From: Salinicola aestuarinus
GTDB taxonomy: Bacteria; Pseudomonadota; Gammaproteobacteria; Pseudomonadales; Halomonadaceae
Assembly: GCF_003206645.1 (NCBI RefSeq)
Contig: NZ_PZJP01000008.1
Span: forward strand, 433,999-497,998
Reading direction: 5' to 3'
DNA: 64,000 nt
Part shown: positions 10,554 through 21,227 of the stretch, in pieces
How the letters are laid out: every line of letters begins with the position of its first letter
Position numbering within the stretch: position 1 is the first letter of the stretch
Program-made: the position numbers and the translations under genes
The notes under the pieces: generated by a model
Databases searched by the model: none
Seen by the model: only the letters and a program-made list of their open reading frames with translations
What the model was told of the DNA's origin: nothing

Positions 10554-11480
10554 CTAGAGCTTCTGCTCCAGCGCCGGCAGGATTTCGAAAAGATCCCCAA
10601 CCAGGCCGTAGTCCGCAATCTGAAAGATGGGGGCCTCGTCGTCTTTGTTGATCGCGACGATCACCTTGGAATCCTTCATCCCGGCCAGGTGCTGGATCGC
10701 GCCGCTGATGCCGACCGCAATATAGAGGTCGGGCGCGACGATCTTGCCGGTCTGCCCCACCTGCATGTCGTTGGGTACGAAGCCTGCATCGACGGCGGCG
10801 CGGGAGGCTCCGACCGCGGCGCCGAGCTTGTCGGCAAGACCTTCCAGCAGCCTGAAGTTCTCGCCGTTACCCATGCCCCGGCCGCCCGAGACAACGATGC
10901 GTGCCCCACCGAGTTCCGGGCGATCGTTCTGGGCAAGCACTTCGTCGACGAAGCGCGAGGTCTCGTTGGTCACTTGGCCCTCGACCGACTCGACCGGCGC
11001 CGATCCCGTGCGTGAGACGGCATCGAAGGCCGTGGTGCGCACGGTAATGACCTTGAGTGCGTCCTCGGACTGAACGGTGGCGATGGCATTGCCGGCGTAG
11101 ATCGGTCGCTTGAAAATGTCGGTGCTGACCACCTCGAGGATTTCGGAGATCTGGTTGACGCCTCTGAGCGCCGCCAGCCTCGGCAGCACGTTCTTGCCAC
11201 TGGTGGAAGCCGCGGCGAGTACATGAGTGTAGTCACTGGCGAGATTCACCAGCAGATCACCCAGCGGTTCGGCGAGCTGATGCGCGAAGACAGCGGCATC
11301 GGCCAGACGGACACGGGCCACGCCCTCGAGCGTGGCGGCGGCTTCGGCGACGCCCTGGACGTTCTCCCCGGCCACCAGCACATCGACGTCACCGCCGATC
11401 GCCATGGCCGCAGCGACAACATGGGCCGTACCGTCACTGAGTTGGCCGTCGTGATGTTCGGCCAGAACCAGAATGCTCAT
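10554..11480 (-). CDS. etfA: Electron transfer flavoprotein subunit alpha
   Basis: FAD-binding subunit of ETF, which collects electrons from acyl-CoA and other dehydrogenases and passes them to ETF:quinone oxidoreductase. The protein (308 residues) shows the two-domain layout: an N-terminal ETF domain ([13 protein letters not shown]) and a C-terminal FAD domain with VSGGRGMG, the [13 protein letters not shown] segment and [11 protein letters not shown] place the start at ATG 11480 because AGGAG sits 8 nt upstream and SILVLAEH is the family N-terminus; the open frame extends only to a TTG. It follows etfB by 14 nt. Confidence 0.95.
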   Translation of the reverse strand: MSILVLAEHHDGQLSDGTAHVVAAAMAIGGDVDVLVAGENVQGVAEAAATLEGVARVRLADAAVFAHQLAEPLGDLLVNLASDYTHVLAAASTSGKNVLPRLAALRGVNQISEILEVVSTDIFKRPIYAGNAIATVQSEDALKVITVRTTAFDAVSRTGSAPVESVEGQVTNETSRFVDEVLAQNDRPELGGARIVVSGGRGMGNGENFRLLEGLADKLGAAVGASRAAVDAGFVPNDMQVGQTGKIVAPDLYIAVGISGAIQHLAGMKDSKVIVAINKDDEAPIFQIADYGLVGDLFEILPALEQKL

Positions 11481-11494
11481 TCGATCGGCTCCTA

Positions 11495-12244
11495 TCAAAG
11501 CACTTTGGCTTCGTTCTTGAGTTTGTCCACCAGCTCGTCGACGGAGCCTACCTTGACGCCGCCCTTACGCTCCGCGGGCGTCTCGACCTTCAACCGCTTG
11601 AGCCCGGCCGGCAATGTCACGCCCAGCGCCTCGGGAGTGCGGTTCTCGAGCGGCTTTTTCTTCGCCTTCATGATGTCGGGCAGCTTGGCGTAGCGCGGCT
11701 CGTTCAAGCGCAGGTCGGTGGTGACTACCGCCGGCAGCTTGAGCGCCACGGTCTGGTGTCCGCCATCGATCTCGCGAGTGACACGGATCTCGCCCGCCTC
11801 GATGACGACCTCGGACGCAAAGGTGCCCTGCCCCATACCGGTCAACGCCGCCAGCATCTGGCCGGTCTGGTTATTGTCGGTATCGATCGCCTGCTTACCC
11901 AGCACAACGAGGTCCGGCTTCTCTTCGTTGACCACACCTTCGAGGAGCTTGGCCACGGCGAGCGACTCTACCGGCTCGTCGGTCTCGACATGAATGGCGC
12001 GGTCGGCGCCGAGGGCGAGTGCGGTGCGAAGCTGCTCCTGCGCGGCCTTGGGTCCGACGGTAACGGCAACCACTTCGGTGGCCACGCCCTTTTCCTTGAG
12101 TCGCACGGCCTCTTCGACGGCGATCTCACAGAAAGGGTTCATGGCCATCTTCACATTGGTGAGATCGACGTCGGAGTGGTCCGGCTTCACTCGAATCTTG
12201 ACGTTGTAGTCGATGACGCGTTTTACCGCGACGAGTACTTTCAT
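11495..12244 (-). CDS. etfB: Electron transfer flavoprotein subunit beta
   Basis: AMP-binding subunit of the ETF heterodimer, 249 residues. The N-terminus [19 protein letters not shown] is the family signature, and later segments include [25 protein letters not shown] sequence (residues 31 onward) and the [21 protein letters not shown] region that contacts AMP. The start at ATG 12244 is set by this N-terminus and an AGGA 6-7 nt upstream; the longer open frame adds 26 unrelated residues. It forms an operon with etfA, and etfD is divergent. Confidence 0.95.
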   Translation of the reverse strand: MKVLVAVKRVIDYNVKIRVKPDHSDVDLTNVKMAMNPFCEIAVEEAVRLKEKGVATEVVAVTVGPKAAQEQLRTALALGADRAIHVETDEPVESLAVAKLLEGVVNEEKPDLVVLGKQAIDTDNNQTGQMLAALTGMGQGTFASEVVIEAGEIRVTREIDGGHQTVALKLPAVVTTDLRLNEPRYAKLPDIMKAKKKPLENRTPEALGVTLPAGLKRLKVETPAERKGGVKVGSVDELVDKLKNEAKVL

Positions 12245-12654
12245 GGGTGTCCTCGCAGGCTGAATACGGAGCGATCCGCCCAGACCGTCTTGCGGGCGTG
12301 GGCCGAGGATCGTCGGCGCCACCGGGCGCTTGTCGACAGCGTACCTTCACGCCGTACTGTGAGGAAATGACGAGGCGACGACTGCCTGACATCCTCTGCG
12401 CCGGGGGCCGGTTCGCCGCGCGTGCCAGCCCTGTCGGGCCGGGACAGCGGCGCGCGAAAGATGCGATGATAGCGCATACCCCAGGCCGGGCCGAAGCGGC
12501 GCCTCGGCATAAGAAAAGCGCCCCGCCGAATAAGCGGCACTCCGCCGGCAGTGCGGCGCATTCCAAGCGGCGGTGAGACAGCGTCATGGCGAACCCGAGC
12601 CGATGACAACGTCTGTCTCGACCCGCTCGTGAGTAGAAGACAAGGAGAGACGGT
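12245..12654. other. Divergent etfB/etfD control region
   Basis: About 410 nt between the two ETF transcription units. It should hold both promoters. I see an imperfect hairpin near 12533-12556 and a TATCAT on the minus strand (about 12465-12475) that could be a -10 for etfBA, but no good -35. I found no PsrA-type site (the fatty-acid regulator of etf genes in Pseudomonas) and no credible coding frame. Confidence 0.4.
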
Positions 12655-14307
12655 TTGGAACGTGAATCCATGGAATTCGACGTGGTCATCGTTGGCGCGG
12701 GCCCCAGTGGCCTCGCCGCGGCCTGCCGACTGATGCAACAGGCCGAAGAGAGCCAGCGCGAACTGAGCGTCTGCGTCGTGGAGAAAGGCTCCGAAGTGGG
12801 CGCCCATATTCTGTCAGGGGCACTCTTCGACCCGCGCGCCTTGACCGAACTCTTCCCGGACTGGGCCGAGCGCGGCGCACCGCTCAACACCCCCGTGTCG
12901 CGAGACGAAGTGCATCTGCTCAAGGATGCCGAGACGACCCAGAAACTGCCGAACGCGCTGGTGCCGAAGACGATGCACAACGTCGGCGGCGAGACACCGA
13001 ACTACGTGATCAGCGCCGGCAACCTCTGCCGCTGGCTGGCCGAGCAGGCCGAAGCGCTGGGGGTGGAGATCATCCCGGGCTTCGCGGCGCAGGAGGCGAT
13101 CGTCGATGAGGCAGGCGTGGTTCGCGGCGTGATTACCGGTGACATGGGGGTCGCCGCCGACGGGAGCGAAACCGCCAACTACATGCCGGGCATGGAGCTT
13201 CGCGCCAAGTACACGCTGTTTTGCGAAGGAGCCCGCGGACATATCGGCAAGCGCCTGATCGAGCGCTTCGATCTCGCCGACGGGCGCGACCCGCAGCACT
13301 ACGCCATCGGCTTCAAGGAACTCTGGGACGTGCCGGCGGATCAGCACCAGCCGGGGCTGGCGCTGCACGGTGCCGGCTGGCCGCTCTCCGGACAGAATCA
13401 CGGCGGCTGGTTTCTCTACCACGGCGACAACCAGCAGGTAATGGTCGGCCTGATCGTCGATCTTGGCTATCGGCAGCCCTATCTCTCGCCCTTCGATGAA
13501 TTCCAGCGCATGAAACATCATCCACTGCTGGCGAAGACGCTGGAAGGCGGCTCGCGGGTCGCCTATGGCGCTCGCGCGATCACCAAGGGTGGCGCCAACT
13601 GCCTCCCCAAGATGACCTTCCCCGGCGGGCTACTGCTCGGCTGCGATGCCGGCACGCTCAACTTCGCCAAGATCAAGGGCATCCACACCGCAATGAAGTC
13701 CGGCCTCCTCGGGGCAGAAAGTGTCTTCGCCGCGCTGGCGGATGACGCCGACGGCGGGCGTGAGCTGACCGAATTCACGGTGGCGTGGCAGTCGAGCTGG
13801 GCCTGGGCGGAGTTGCAGGCGAGCCGCAGTTTCGGTCCGGCGATCCATAAGTACGGGACCCTCGGCGGCGGCGCGTTCAACTTTGTCGACCAGCTCACCG
13901 GCGGCAAGCTGCCGACGCTCCACGATACCGCACCGGATCACGAGATGACGCCGGCCCAGGACGCGGAGAAGATCGACTACCCCAAGCCGGACGGCAAGCT
14001 ATCCTTCGACAAGGCCTCATCGGTGTTTCTCTCCAACACCAACCACGACGAGAACCAGCCTTGCCATTTGAAGCTGAGCGACCCGTCGATCCCCATCGAC
14101 AGGAACCTGCCGGACTATGCCGAGCCTGCGCAGCGCTACTGTCCCGTTGGCGTCTACGAAGTCGTGGAGAGCGAAGCCGGACCGCGCTTTCAGATCAACT
14201 TCCAGAATTGCATCCACTGCAAGACCTGCGACATCAAGGATCCGTCGCAGAACATTACCTGGGTGGCGCCCGAAGGCGGCGGCGGACCGAACTATCCCAA
14301 CATGTAG
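12655..14307 (+). CDS. etfD: Electron transfer flavoprotein:ubiquinone oxidoreductase
   Basis: Membrane-associated flavoprotein with FAD and one 4Fe-4S cluster that oxidises reduced ETF and reduces ubiquinone. Visible: the dinucleotide-binding motif VGAGPSG near residue 13-19, the family segments around KGGANCLPKMTFPGG, and four C-terminal cysteines (C496, C519, C522, C525 in CPVGVYE and NCIHCKTCDI) that ligate the cluster. At 550 residues it matches the family. The start is TTG 12655: AAGGAG (12642-12647) is 7 nt upstream, while the in-frame ATG at 12670 is 22 nt away. Divergent from etfBA, its electron donor. Confidence 0.95.
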   Translation: MERESMEFDVVIVGAGPSGLAAACRLMQQAEESQRELSVCVVEKGSEVGAHILSGALFDPRALTELFPDWAERGAPLNTPVSRDEVHLLKDAETTQKLPNALVPKTMHNVGGETPNYVISAGNLCRWLAEQAEALGVEIIPGFAAQEAIVDEAGVVRGVITGDMGVAADGSETANYMPGMELRAKYTLFCEGARGHIGKRLIERFDLADGRDPQHYAIGFKELWDVPADQHQPGLALHGAGWPLSGQNHGGWFLYHGDNQQVMVGLIVDLGYRQPYLSPFDEFQRMKHHPLLAKTLEGGSRVAYGARAITKGGANCLPKMTFPGGLLLGCDAGTLNFAKIKGIHTAMKSGLLGAESVFAALADDADGGRELTEFTVAWQSSWAWAELQASRSFGPAIHKYGTLGGGAFNFVDQLTGGKLPTLHDTAPDHEMTPAQDAEKIDYPKPDGKLSFDKASSVFLSNTNHDENQPCHLKLSDPSIPIDRNLPDYAEPAQRYCPVGVYEVVESEAGPRFQINFQNCIHCKTCDIKDPSQNITWVAPEGGGGPNYPNM

Positions 14308-14380
14308 CGCTTGACGGCCAGCCCCCTGCGCCGAGGGGCAGCAACACTGCGTCAAGGGACAGCAACACGGGTGGCAACCC

Positions 14381-14402
14381 AAGAGGCCTCGCGAGGCCTC
14401 TT
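14381..14402. terminator. Perfect palindrome between convergent etfD and sulfurtransferase genes
   Basis: A 22-nt perfect inverted repeat (11 + 11, no unpaired loop) lies between the ends of two convergent genes. The flanking T or A runs are only two residues, so it may be a weak bidirectional terminator or a protein-binding site. Confidence 0.4.
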
Positions 14403-14423
14403 CGTCAGTCTCCCGCTGGCGGC

Positions 14424-15236
14424 TCAGCTGCCGGTCGCGACCGGGCGTAGCGGGTCGCGCACCCACTCGCTCCAGGAACCGACGTAGAGCCGGGGTAGCG
14501 GCAGACCGGCAACGGCGTAGGCGAGGATGTTATGACAGGCGGTCACTCCGGAACCGCAGTAAGCGGTTAGCACCTCGGCCTTCGGCAACGCGGCTGCCAG
14601 TTGCCGAGTGGTCTTGAAGCGCCCTGAGGGGTCGAGGTTATCCGCGCACGGCCGGCATACCGCTCCCGGGATGTGACCGGCGACGGGGTCTAGTGGCTCC
14701 TCCTCGCCGCGAAAACGCGACGCCGTTCTGGCGTCGATGAGCTGCCCGCCCTCCTGGGCCAGCCGCTCCCGCCGGATCCAAGCCGATTCGTCATAATCGG
14801 GCACCCAAGCAGACACATCGGAAGGCGACGCTACTGGCATCGGGCCAAGCCCCGCGATCTCCGCATGCCACGCCTGAATGCCACCATCGAGAACGCGCAC
14901 GTCAGGGTGTCTTGCCCAGCAGGCAAGCATCCACCAGCCCCTGGCCGCCGCAAGCCTGCCGCCCTGATCATCGAAAACCACGACGGGCCGATCCGGAGAG
15001 ATGCCCAGCAGTTGCAGTGTCGCGGTGAACGCCTGACGCGTCGGCAGAGGGTGTCGCCCGGCATCGCCAGGTGCACTCGACATGTCGCGTTCGAGATCGA
15101 ATGGCTGACTTCCCGGCACGCCCCTATCTTCAGCACGACTCTCTCCTCGGCTGACACGGCAGTCGAGTACCAGCGGTGGCAGCGCCGACGCCATGGCCGC
15201 AACCAGTGTCGGCGAATCGATCAGGCTATCTTGCAC
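14424..15236 (-). CDS. sseA: Sulfurtransferase of the SseA (3-mercaptopyruvate) type
   Basis: Two-domain rhodanese, 270 residues. The second domain carries the active loop CGSGVTAC with Cys227 as sulfur acceptor; the CGSGVT form is that of mercaptopyruvate sulfurtransferases, whereas thiosulfate rhodaneses carry CRxG-K-type loops. The first domain keeps the rhodanese fold without a catalytic Cys, as normal. It lies 15 nt after the helicase gene on the same strand and is probably last in the tatD operon. The substrate call is from the loop sequence only. Confidence 0.85.
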   Translation of the reverse strand: MQDSLIDSPTLVAAMASALPPLVLDCRVSRGESRAEDRGVPGSQPFDLERDMSSAPGDAGRHPLPTRQAFTATLQLLGISPDRPVVVFDDQGGRLAAARGWWMLACWARHPDVRVLDGGIQAWHAEIAGLGPMPVASPSDVSAWVPDYDESAWIRRERLAQEGGQLIDARTASRFRGEEEPLDPVAGHIPGAVCRPCADNLDPSGRFKTTRQLAAALPKAEVLTAYCGSGVTACHNILAYAVAGLPLPRLYVGSWSEWVRDPLRPVATGS

Positions 15237-15251
15237 GGGCTCTCTCCTGGA

Positions 15252-17552
15252 TTAGCGCGGTCGCGCGCGTGACAGGCGTTCAACCGGTGCACGGGCCGCG
15301 ATCAGACGCCGCCGCCCCGCCGAGTCGAAACGCACATCAATGACCGGATTGGTGGATGAGCCTTCGACGACGACCACTTCACCGTCACCGAAGGTGGCGT
15401 GGCGAAGACGGTCACCGACCTGCCAGCTCGACGGCGCGAGCCCCGCGGCGCCGACCTTTGCCACCTCCGCGGCCGACTCGTCACGACGCGTGACCGCCAG
15501 CGAGCTGCCCACGCGAGCGAGATAGCGCTCGACCAGTGCCGGCTCACTGACGGCGAGCGCCGTCTCGGTGGCAGACCCCACGTCGCCGGCCAGCGCCCGG
15601 GCGACGCAGCCGGCATCGGCGACGGCGGTCTCTTCGAGAAAGCGGCTCGGTCGATGTTCGCCCCCATCCTGAAGCAGAAGGAGCCGCTCTCGGGCGCGAG
15701 TAATCCCCACGTAGTAAAGCCGGCGCTCCTCTTCCTGGCGCTCGGGTGAGAGCGGGTTCTCCCGACTGTAGTGCGGAAAGTCCTCTTCGTTGAGGCCCGC
15801 CAGCACCACCAGCGGCCACTCGAGCCCCTTGGCACCGTGAACGGTGCTGATGAGCACGCCGTCGTCGCGATTCTCCACCGGATTGCGCAGCAGTTCGATG
15901 AACGCATCCGGATCGTTGGCAAGCTCGCCGGCCTGCTCGATCAATACATCAAGCAGACGCACATCATCGTCCCCTTTCTCTCGCCGCGAGGCGGAGCGGC
16001 GCAGCACTTTTTCAGCATCGATGGCGTCGACGACATGCTCGAGCAGCTTCGCCGGCGGCCAGTTGGCAAGCTTTGGCAGCTCGCAGAGTAACTGCCAGCG
16101 CCGCTTCAGATTCCGCCGCTGACCGGGCCGCAGCCCGCCAAGCACGTTGGCGTCTTTCGCCGGCCAGTGCTGGGTATGCGCAAGCTCGTCGACCAGTGCG
16201 CGCAGACGATCCTGGGCGACGAAGGTGGTCGGCTGAGAGAAGAGCAACGCTAGATGCGCCGGATCGTTGAGCAGTCCGGGGGCACGCGCGAGCTGCAGGT
16301 AGCCGGCAAGCGCCTGCACCAGCGGCAACCGAAAGACGAACCGCTCCTCCTGAGCGAGACGAAAAGGGATGCCGGCACGAAGTAGCTGCAGCTGGACCGA
16401 GACCGACAGCGACCAACTGCGGACCAGCACGCACGCCTCGCGACTCTCCCGGCCTTCCTCGTGCCAGCGCGCCAGCGTTGCCAGCAGCGCGTTGGCACCG
16501 GTACCGGCCTCCAACGTCGTCGCCGGGTTGCCGGGCGCGGCCAGGCAGAGCTGATCGCGGCGCTCGCGGTTGCCGCGGATGGCGTGATTCGCCGCCAGCG
16601 CCAGGGCGTGACCATGACGGAAGGTGTAAGAGAGCGGATAGTCTCGGGCGTGGCCGAAAAGCGAGTCGAAGCGCGCGAGCATGGCGTCGGGACGCGCCCC
16701 TCGCCACTCGTAGATGCACTGATTGGCATCCCCCACCGCCATCACCTGGGCGCTGTCGCCGGCCAGAAGGCGCAGCAGTCTTAGCTGCGCTTCGTTGATG
16801 TCCTGATACTCATCGACGATGACGTGAGTGAGAAATCCCTGCACCCGCTGACGCGCTTCAGGAACGGATTCCAGACAGCACAGCGGGCGATAAAGCAGGT
16901 CGGCGTAGGTCATGCTGTTCGAGGCGTCGAGCAGCGATTCGGCGATGCCATACGCCTCGACGAAGTGGCGCTCGCTGTCGGCGTAGTCCAGGCGCTCGAA
17001 CAGCGCTGCCGGCTCGGCGACCTCGGCTTTCACCAGGTCGCAGAACTGGCCGAACGCCTCGAGCCGGTCAGCATCGAGTGCCGCTTCTCGGGTTTCGCCA
17101 TCCGCCTGATCCAGACTCTGCATGACGGCCTGTCGAAAAAGCCGCTCGCGCTGCCAGTCGGCCTGCAGAAGCTGACGCGATGCCAGATAGCCCCAGCGGG
17201 TCAGGCTCTGAGTCAGACGGTGCCCGATCGAATGGAAGGTTCTCACCTCCGGGAGCAACGTACCGGGACTCGCCTCGCGCTCGAGCTTGAGCCGGAAATC
17301 ATCACGGGCGGCGCGATTGAACATCAGCACCAGCACCCGGCGGGGGTTCTCGCCCGCGGCCAGTAGCTCCAGCACACGGCGCACCAGTGTGGTCGTCTTG
17401 CCCGCCCCGGCAACCGCCGCCACCCGCGCGTGACCCTCGCCGTGAGCGATTACCGCGCGCTGCTCGTCGGTCAGACTGCGGTCCTCGTCGGTCGAAATAA
17501 CGCTGGCCGACGAGGCCTCGTGAGTGGCTTGGGGGCTAACGGCATCAGTCAT
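15252..17552 (-). CDS. UvrD/PcrA-like SF1 DNA helicase with C-terminal Tudor-like domain
   Basis: A 766-residue superfamily 1A 3'-5' helicase. Motifs: Q-motif region LTDEQRAVI near 27-35, Walker A AGAGKT 48-53, DEYQD 247-251, GDANQCIYEWRGA after it, STVHGAKGLEWP (motif V) and YVGITRARERLLL (motif VI). The last 60 residues (WQVGDRLRHATFGDGEVV onward) look like the Tudor-like tail by which PcrA/UvrD bind RNA polymerase. The N-terminal 25 residues are extra and disordered. The central 2B region differs from canonical UvrD, so this is probably a second, specialised helicase rather than the repair UvrD; I give no symbol. Confidence 0.85.
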   Translation of the reverse strand: MTDAVSPQATHEASSASVISTDEDRSLTDEQRAVIAHGEGHARVAAVAGAGKTTTLVRRVLELLAAGENPRRVLVLMFNRAARDDFRLKLEREASPGTLLPEVRTFHSIGHRLTQSLTRWGYLASRQLLQADWQRERLFRQAVMQSLDQADGETREAALDADRLEAFGQFCDLVKAEVAEPAALFERLDYADSERHFVEAYGIAESLLDASNSMTYADLLYRPLCCLESVPEARQRVQGFLTHVIVDEYQDINEAQLRLLRLLAGDSAQVMAVGDANQCIYEWRGARPDAMLARFDSLFGHARDYPLSYTFRHGHALALAANHAIRGNRERRDQLCLAAPGNPATTLEAGTGANALLATLARWHEEGRESREACVLVRSWSLSVSVQLQLLRAGIPFRLAQEERFVFRLPLVQALAGYLQLARAPGLLNDPAHLALLFSQPTTFVAQDRLRALVDELAHTQHWPAKDANVLGGLRPGQRRNLKRRWQLLCELPKLANWPPAKLLEHVVDAIDAEKVLRRSASRREKGDDDVRLLDVLIEQAGELANDPDAFIELLRNPVENRDDGVLISTVHGAKGLEWPLVVLAGLNEEDFPHYSRENPLSPERQEEERRLYYVGITRARERLLLLQDGGEHRPSRFLEETAVADAGCVARALAGDVGSATETALAVSEPALVERYLARVGSSLAVTRRDESAAEVAKVGAAGLAPSSWQVGDRLRHATFGDGEVVVVEGSSTNPVIDVRFDSAGRRRLIAARAPVERLSRARPR

Positions 17553-17582
17553 GAAAGAGCGCGACTCGCGAATTCGAAAGTG

Positions 17583-18113
17583 TTAAGCGTCGACATCGAG
17601 CCGACCCAGCGACTGCCAGGCGCCGTCGCTCCAGAGGCCGATCTCGCTGCCCTCGACGTCGGCGCATTCGACCAGGCGATAGAAGAGGTTGCGGTGCAAC
17701 CGCGCCCATAAGCCGCGATCCACGGCCACCGCCGGCAGCGGATCGCCGCTGGGTGATGCGACCAGCATCAAGCGTCGGCTGGCGTCGAGTCGAAGTTGCT
17801 CCCCCCACTGGCCGACCAGCGTCCAGCCAGCGGCGTCGGCCTCCGCGTCATGTATCGACAACGGCAGGTCCTCGACCCGAATTCGCAGCTTTTCACCGGG
17901 TGTCACCAGATAGTAGTCACCGTCGGACTCTCGGCGCAGCACCCGCGCCAACAACTGAACGAGCTCTGGACGGGTGATTGGCGAGCCTTCGTGGATCCAA
18001 TCGCCGCTCTGGGTGATCACAAGATCCATCTCCCCACAGACCGGCGGGTCCCAGCGCTCGATCGGCACCCGTGCCTCGGCTTTGACTTGCTGAAACAGTG
18101 CGTCCAACCGCAT
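17583..18113 (-). CDS. DUF1285 family protein
   Basis: A 176-residue cytoplasmic protein of the DUF1285 family, recognisable from the N-terminal PIERWDPPVCGEMDLVI block (residues 17-33), the GSPITRPELVQLLARVLRRE segment and the YYLVTPGEKLRIRVEDLP stretch. The family has a double beta-barrel-like fold in solved structures, but its role is not established. It sits between tatD (24 nt upstream) and the PcrA-like helicase (30 nt downstream), so it is co-transcribed with nucleic-acid enzymes; a functional link is only inference. Confidence 0.85.
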   Translation of the reverse strand: MRLDALFQQVKAEARVPIERWDPPVCGEMDLVITQSGDWIHEGSPITRPELVQLLARVLRRESDGDYYLVTPGEKLRIRVEDLPLSIHDAEADAAGWTLVGQWGEQLRLDASRRLMLVASPSGDPLPAVAVDRGLWARLHRNLFYRLVECADVEGSEIGLWSDGAWQSLGRLDVDA

Positions 18114-18137
18114 GGCCGCTACTCCCAGACGCTGGCG

Positions 18138-18941
18138 TTAGACAAACGGATTGGGCGCCCCATCGCTGACGCTCGCCGCGAAGAGCCGGTAGAAGTTGGC
18201 CCGAGTCTGCATGGCCACCTCGTCGACGGTGATGCCACGAGCCTCGGCGATGCATTCCGCCACCTCGACGACATACTGCGGCTCGTTACTGCGGCCGCGA
18301 TACGGCACCGGGGCAAGGAAGGGGCTGTCGGTCTCGATCAGGAGCCTGTCCAGCGGCACCTGGCGAGCCACGTCGCGAAGCGCTTCGGCACTGGCAAAGG
18401 TAACGATGCCGGCAAGCGACACATAGAGGCCCAAACGAATCGCCTCTCGCGCCATGTCGATATCTTCAGTGAAGCAATGGAGCACGCCTCCGACATTGGG
18501 ATCGGTATGCTCGCGGACCAGTGCCAGCGTCTCTTCTCGGGCCTGGCGAGTGTGGATCACCACGGGAAGTTCCAGCGCATGCGCGGCCTGAAGATGCGCC
18601 GCAAAGCGCCGCCGCTGGATGTCAGGGGCGATGCTCTCATAGTGAAAGTCGAGCCCGGTCTCGCCGATAGCGACGGCGCCACACTGCTCGGCACACTCGA
18701 TGATCGCCTCGACGCTCGGCTCTTCAGGGACGTCGGCCAGCGGATGAACGCCGACGCTCATGACGACGTCCTCGTGATCACGGGTGATCTGCGCCATCGC
18801 CGGTGCGCTCTCAAGCGTGGTGGCGATGGAGAGAAATCGCTGGACGCCGCGAGTCCGGGCCGCGTCCAGCGCCGCTTCCAGGCTGCCTTTATGGGGCGAG
18901 AGGTCGAGCCGATCCAGATGACAGTGGGAATCTACGAACAT
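18138..18941 (-). CDS. tatD: TatD-family metal-dependent hydrolase (deoxyribonuclease)
   Basis: TIM-barrel amidohydrolase-type nuclease of the TatD/YcfH group. Metal ligands visible: His6 and His8 in DSHCHLD, Glu in GETGLDFH (about residue 93), His in HTRQ, His in GVLHCF, and Asp in ETDSPFLAPVPYRGR. At 267 residues it is typical. This copy follows pilZ and holB, as in Pseudomonas, which makes it the YcfH branch. It heads a same-strand run with DUF1285, the helicase and the sulfurtransferase. Confidence 0.92.
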   Translation of the reverse strand: MFVDSHCHLDRLDLSPHKGSLEAALDAARTRGVQRFLSIATTLESAPAMAQITRDHEDVVMSVGVHPLADVPEEPSVEAIIECAEQCGAVAIGETGLDFHYESIAPDIQRRRFAAHLQAAHALELPVVIHTRQAREETLALVREHTDPNVGGVLHCFTEDIDMAREAIRLGLYVSLAGIVTFASAEALRDVARQVPLDRLLIETDSPFLAPVPYRGRSNEPQYVVEVAECIAEARGITVDEVAMQTRANFYRLFAASVSDGAPNPFV

Positions 18942-18950
18942 GCAGTATCC

Positions 18951-19003
18951 AAAAAGCCGATGCCGCCGCCACTCACGCCGCGATTCTCGGGGCGGTGGCG
19001 GCG
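18951..19003 (-). terminator. GC-rich hairpin with T-run between pilZ and tatD
   Basis: A 9-bp stem (18964-18972 with 18995-19003) encloses a second small hairpin. On the minus strand, five T residues (18955-18951) follow after 8 nt. It could end the pilZ transcript, but it lies only 10 nt before the tatD start, so an attenuator or leader hairpin is equally likely. Confidence 0.35.
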
Positions 19004-19159
19004 ACAGGAGTCATTGCAAAACGCGGTGGAGGCGCGCGACAGAGGCCATTGACGTGCCTGCCGTTGACGGCACGACCTGAGCAGGATCTCGGGATTGGCC
19101 AGCCGAGGATTCTACACGCCCGTGATTCGCTTGTGACCGCGCCCGGTCTCTTCCACGTG

Positions 19160-19495
19160 TCAAAGCGTATGGCTCAGCGTGACGTTGTCCGGCGCCGACG
19201 AGGCCAGCCGGGCTTCGATGCGGTGGCGAAGTTCCCGTCCCGCTTCGTCGAAGTGAACACCGATACCGGCGACACGACGGTTCGTTCCCTGCGGCGTGAT
19301 CCAGACCACGTCGCCTTCGACGGCGGACCGCTCACTCTCGCCCGGCAGGGTGATCAGCAGATAGGCACGCTGACCGATCCCGTAGGTGTCACGGGTCGGG
19401 ACGAACAGGCCGCCGTGGGTGAGCCACGGCAGATAAGCGCTTTGCAGCGTCTCGTCATCGCGAATCTTCAGCGACAGGGCTTTGGGCGCACTCAT
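19160..19495 (-). CDS. pilZ: PilZ, type IV pilus biogenesis protein
   Basis: A 111-residue PilZ-domain protein resembling P. aeruginosa PilZ: LSLKIRDDETLQSAYLP at the N-terminus, then GGLFVPT, GQRAYLLITLP, VEGDVVWITPQG and a VAGIGVHF end. As in that protein, the RxxxR and D/NxSxxG motifs that bind cyclic di-GMP are absent, so it probably acts through PilB/FimX-type partners in pilus assembly. The ATG at 19495 has GAGG 8 nt upstream; the GTG at 19504 is less likely. It follows holB by 29 nt, the order seen in Pseudomonas. Confidence 0.9.
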   Translation of the reverse strand: MSAPKALSLKIRDDETLQSAYLPWLTHGGLFVPTRDTYGIGQRAYLLITLPGESERSAVEGDVVWITPQGTNRRVAGIGVHFDEAGRELRHRIEARLASSAPDNVTLSHTL

Positions 19496-19524
19496 TGACT
19501 TCACCTCGGCCGCGTTTGCGGCAA

Positions 19525-21227
<1,703 letters not shown>

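Noticed and set aside
12245..12654. Possible PsrA operator between etfB and etfD
   Set aside because: I looked for the CAAAC-N2-4-GTTTG type site reported for etf genes in Pseudomonas and did not find one.
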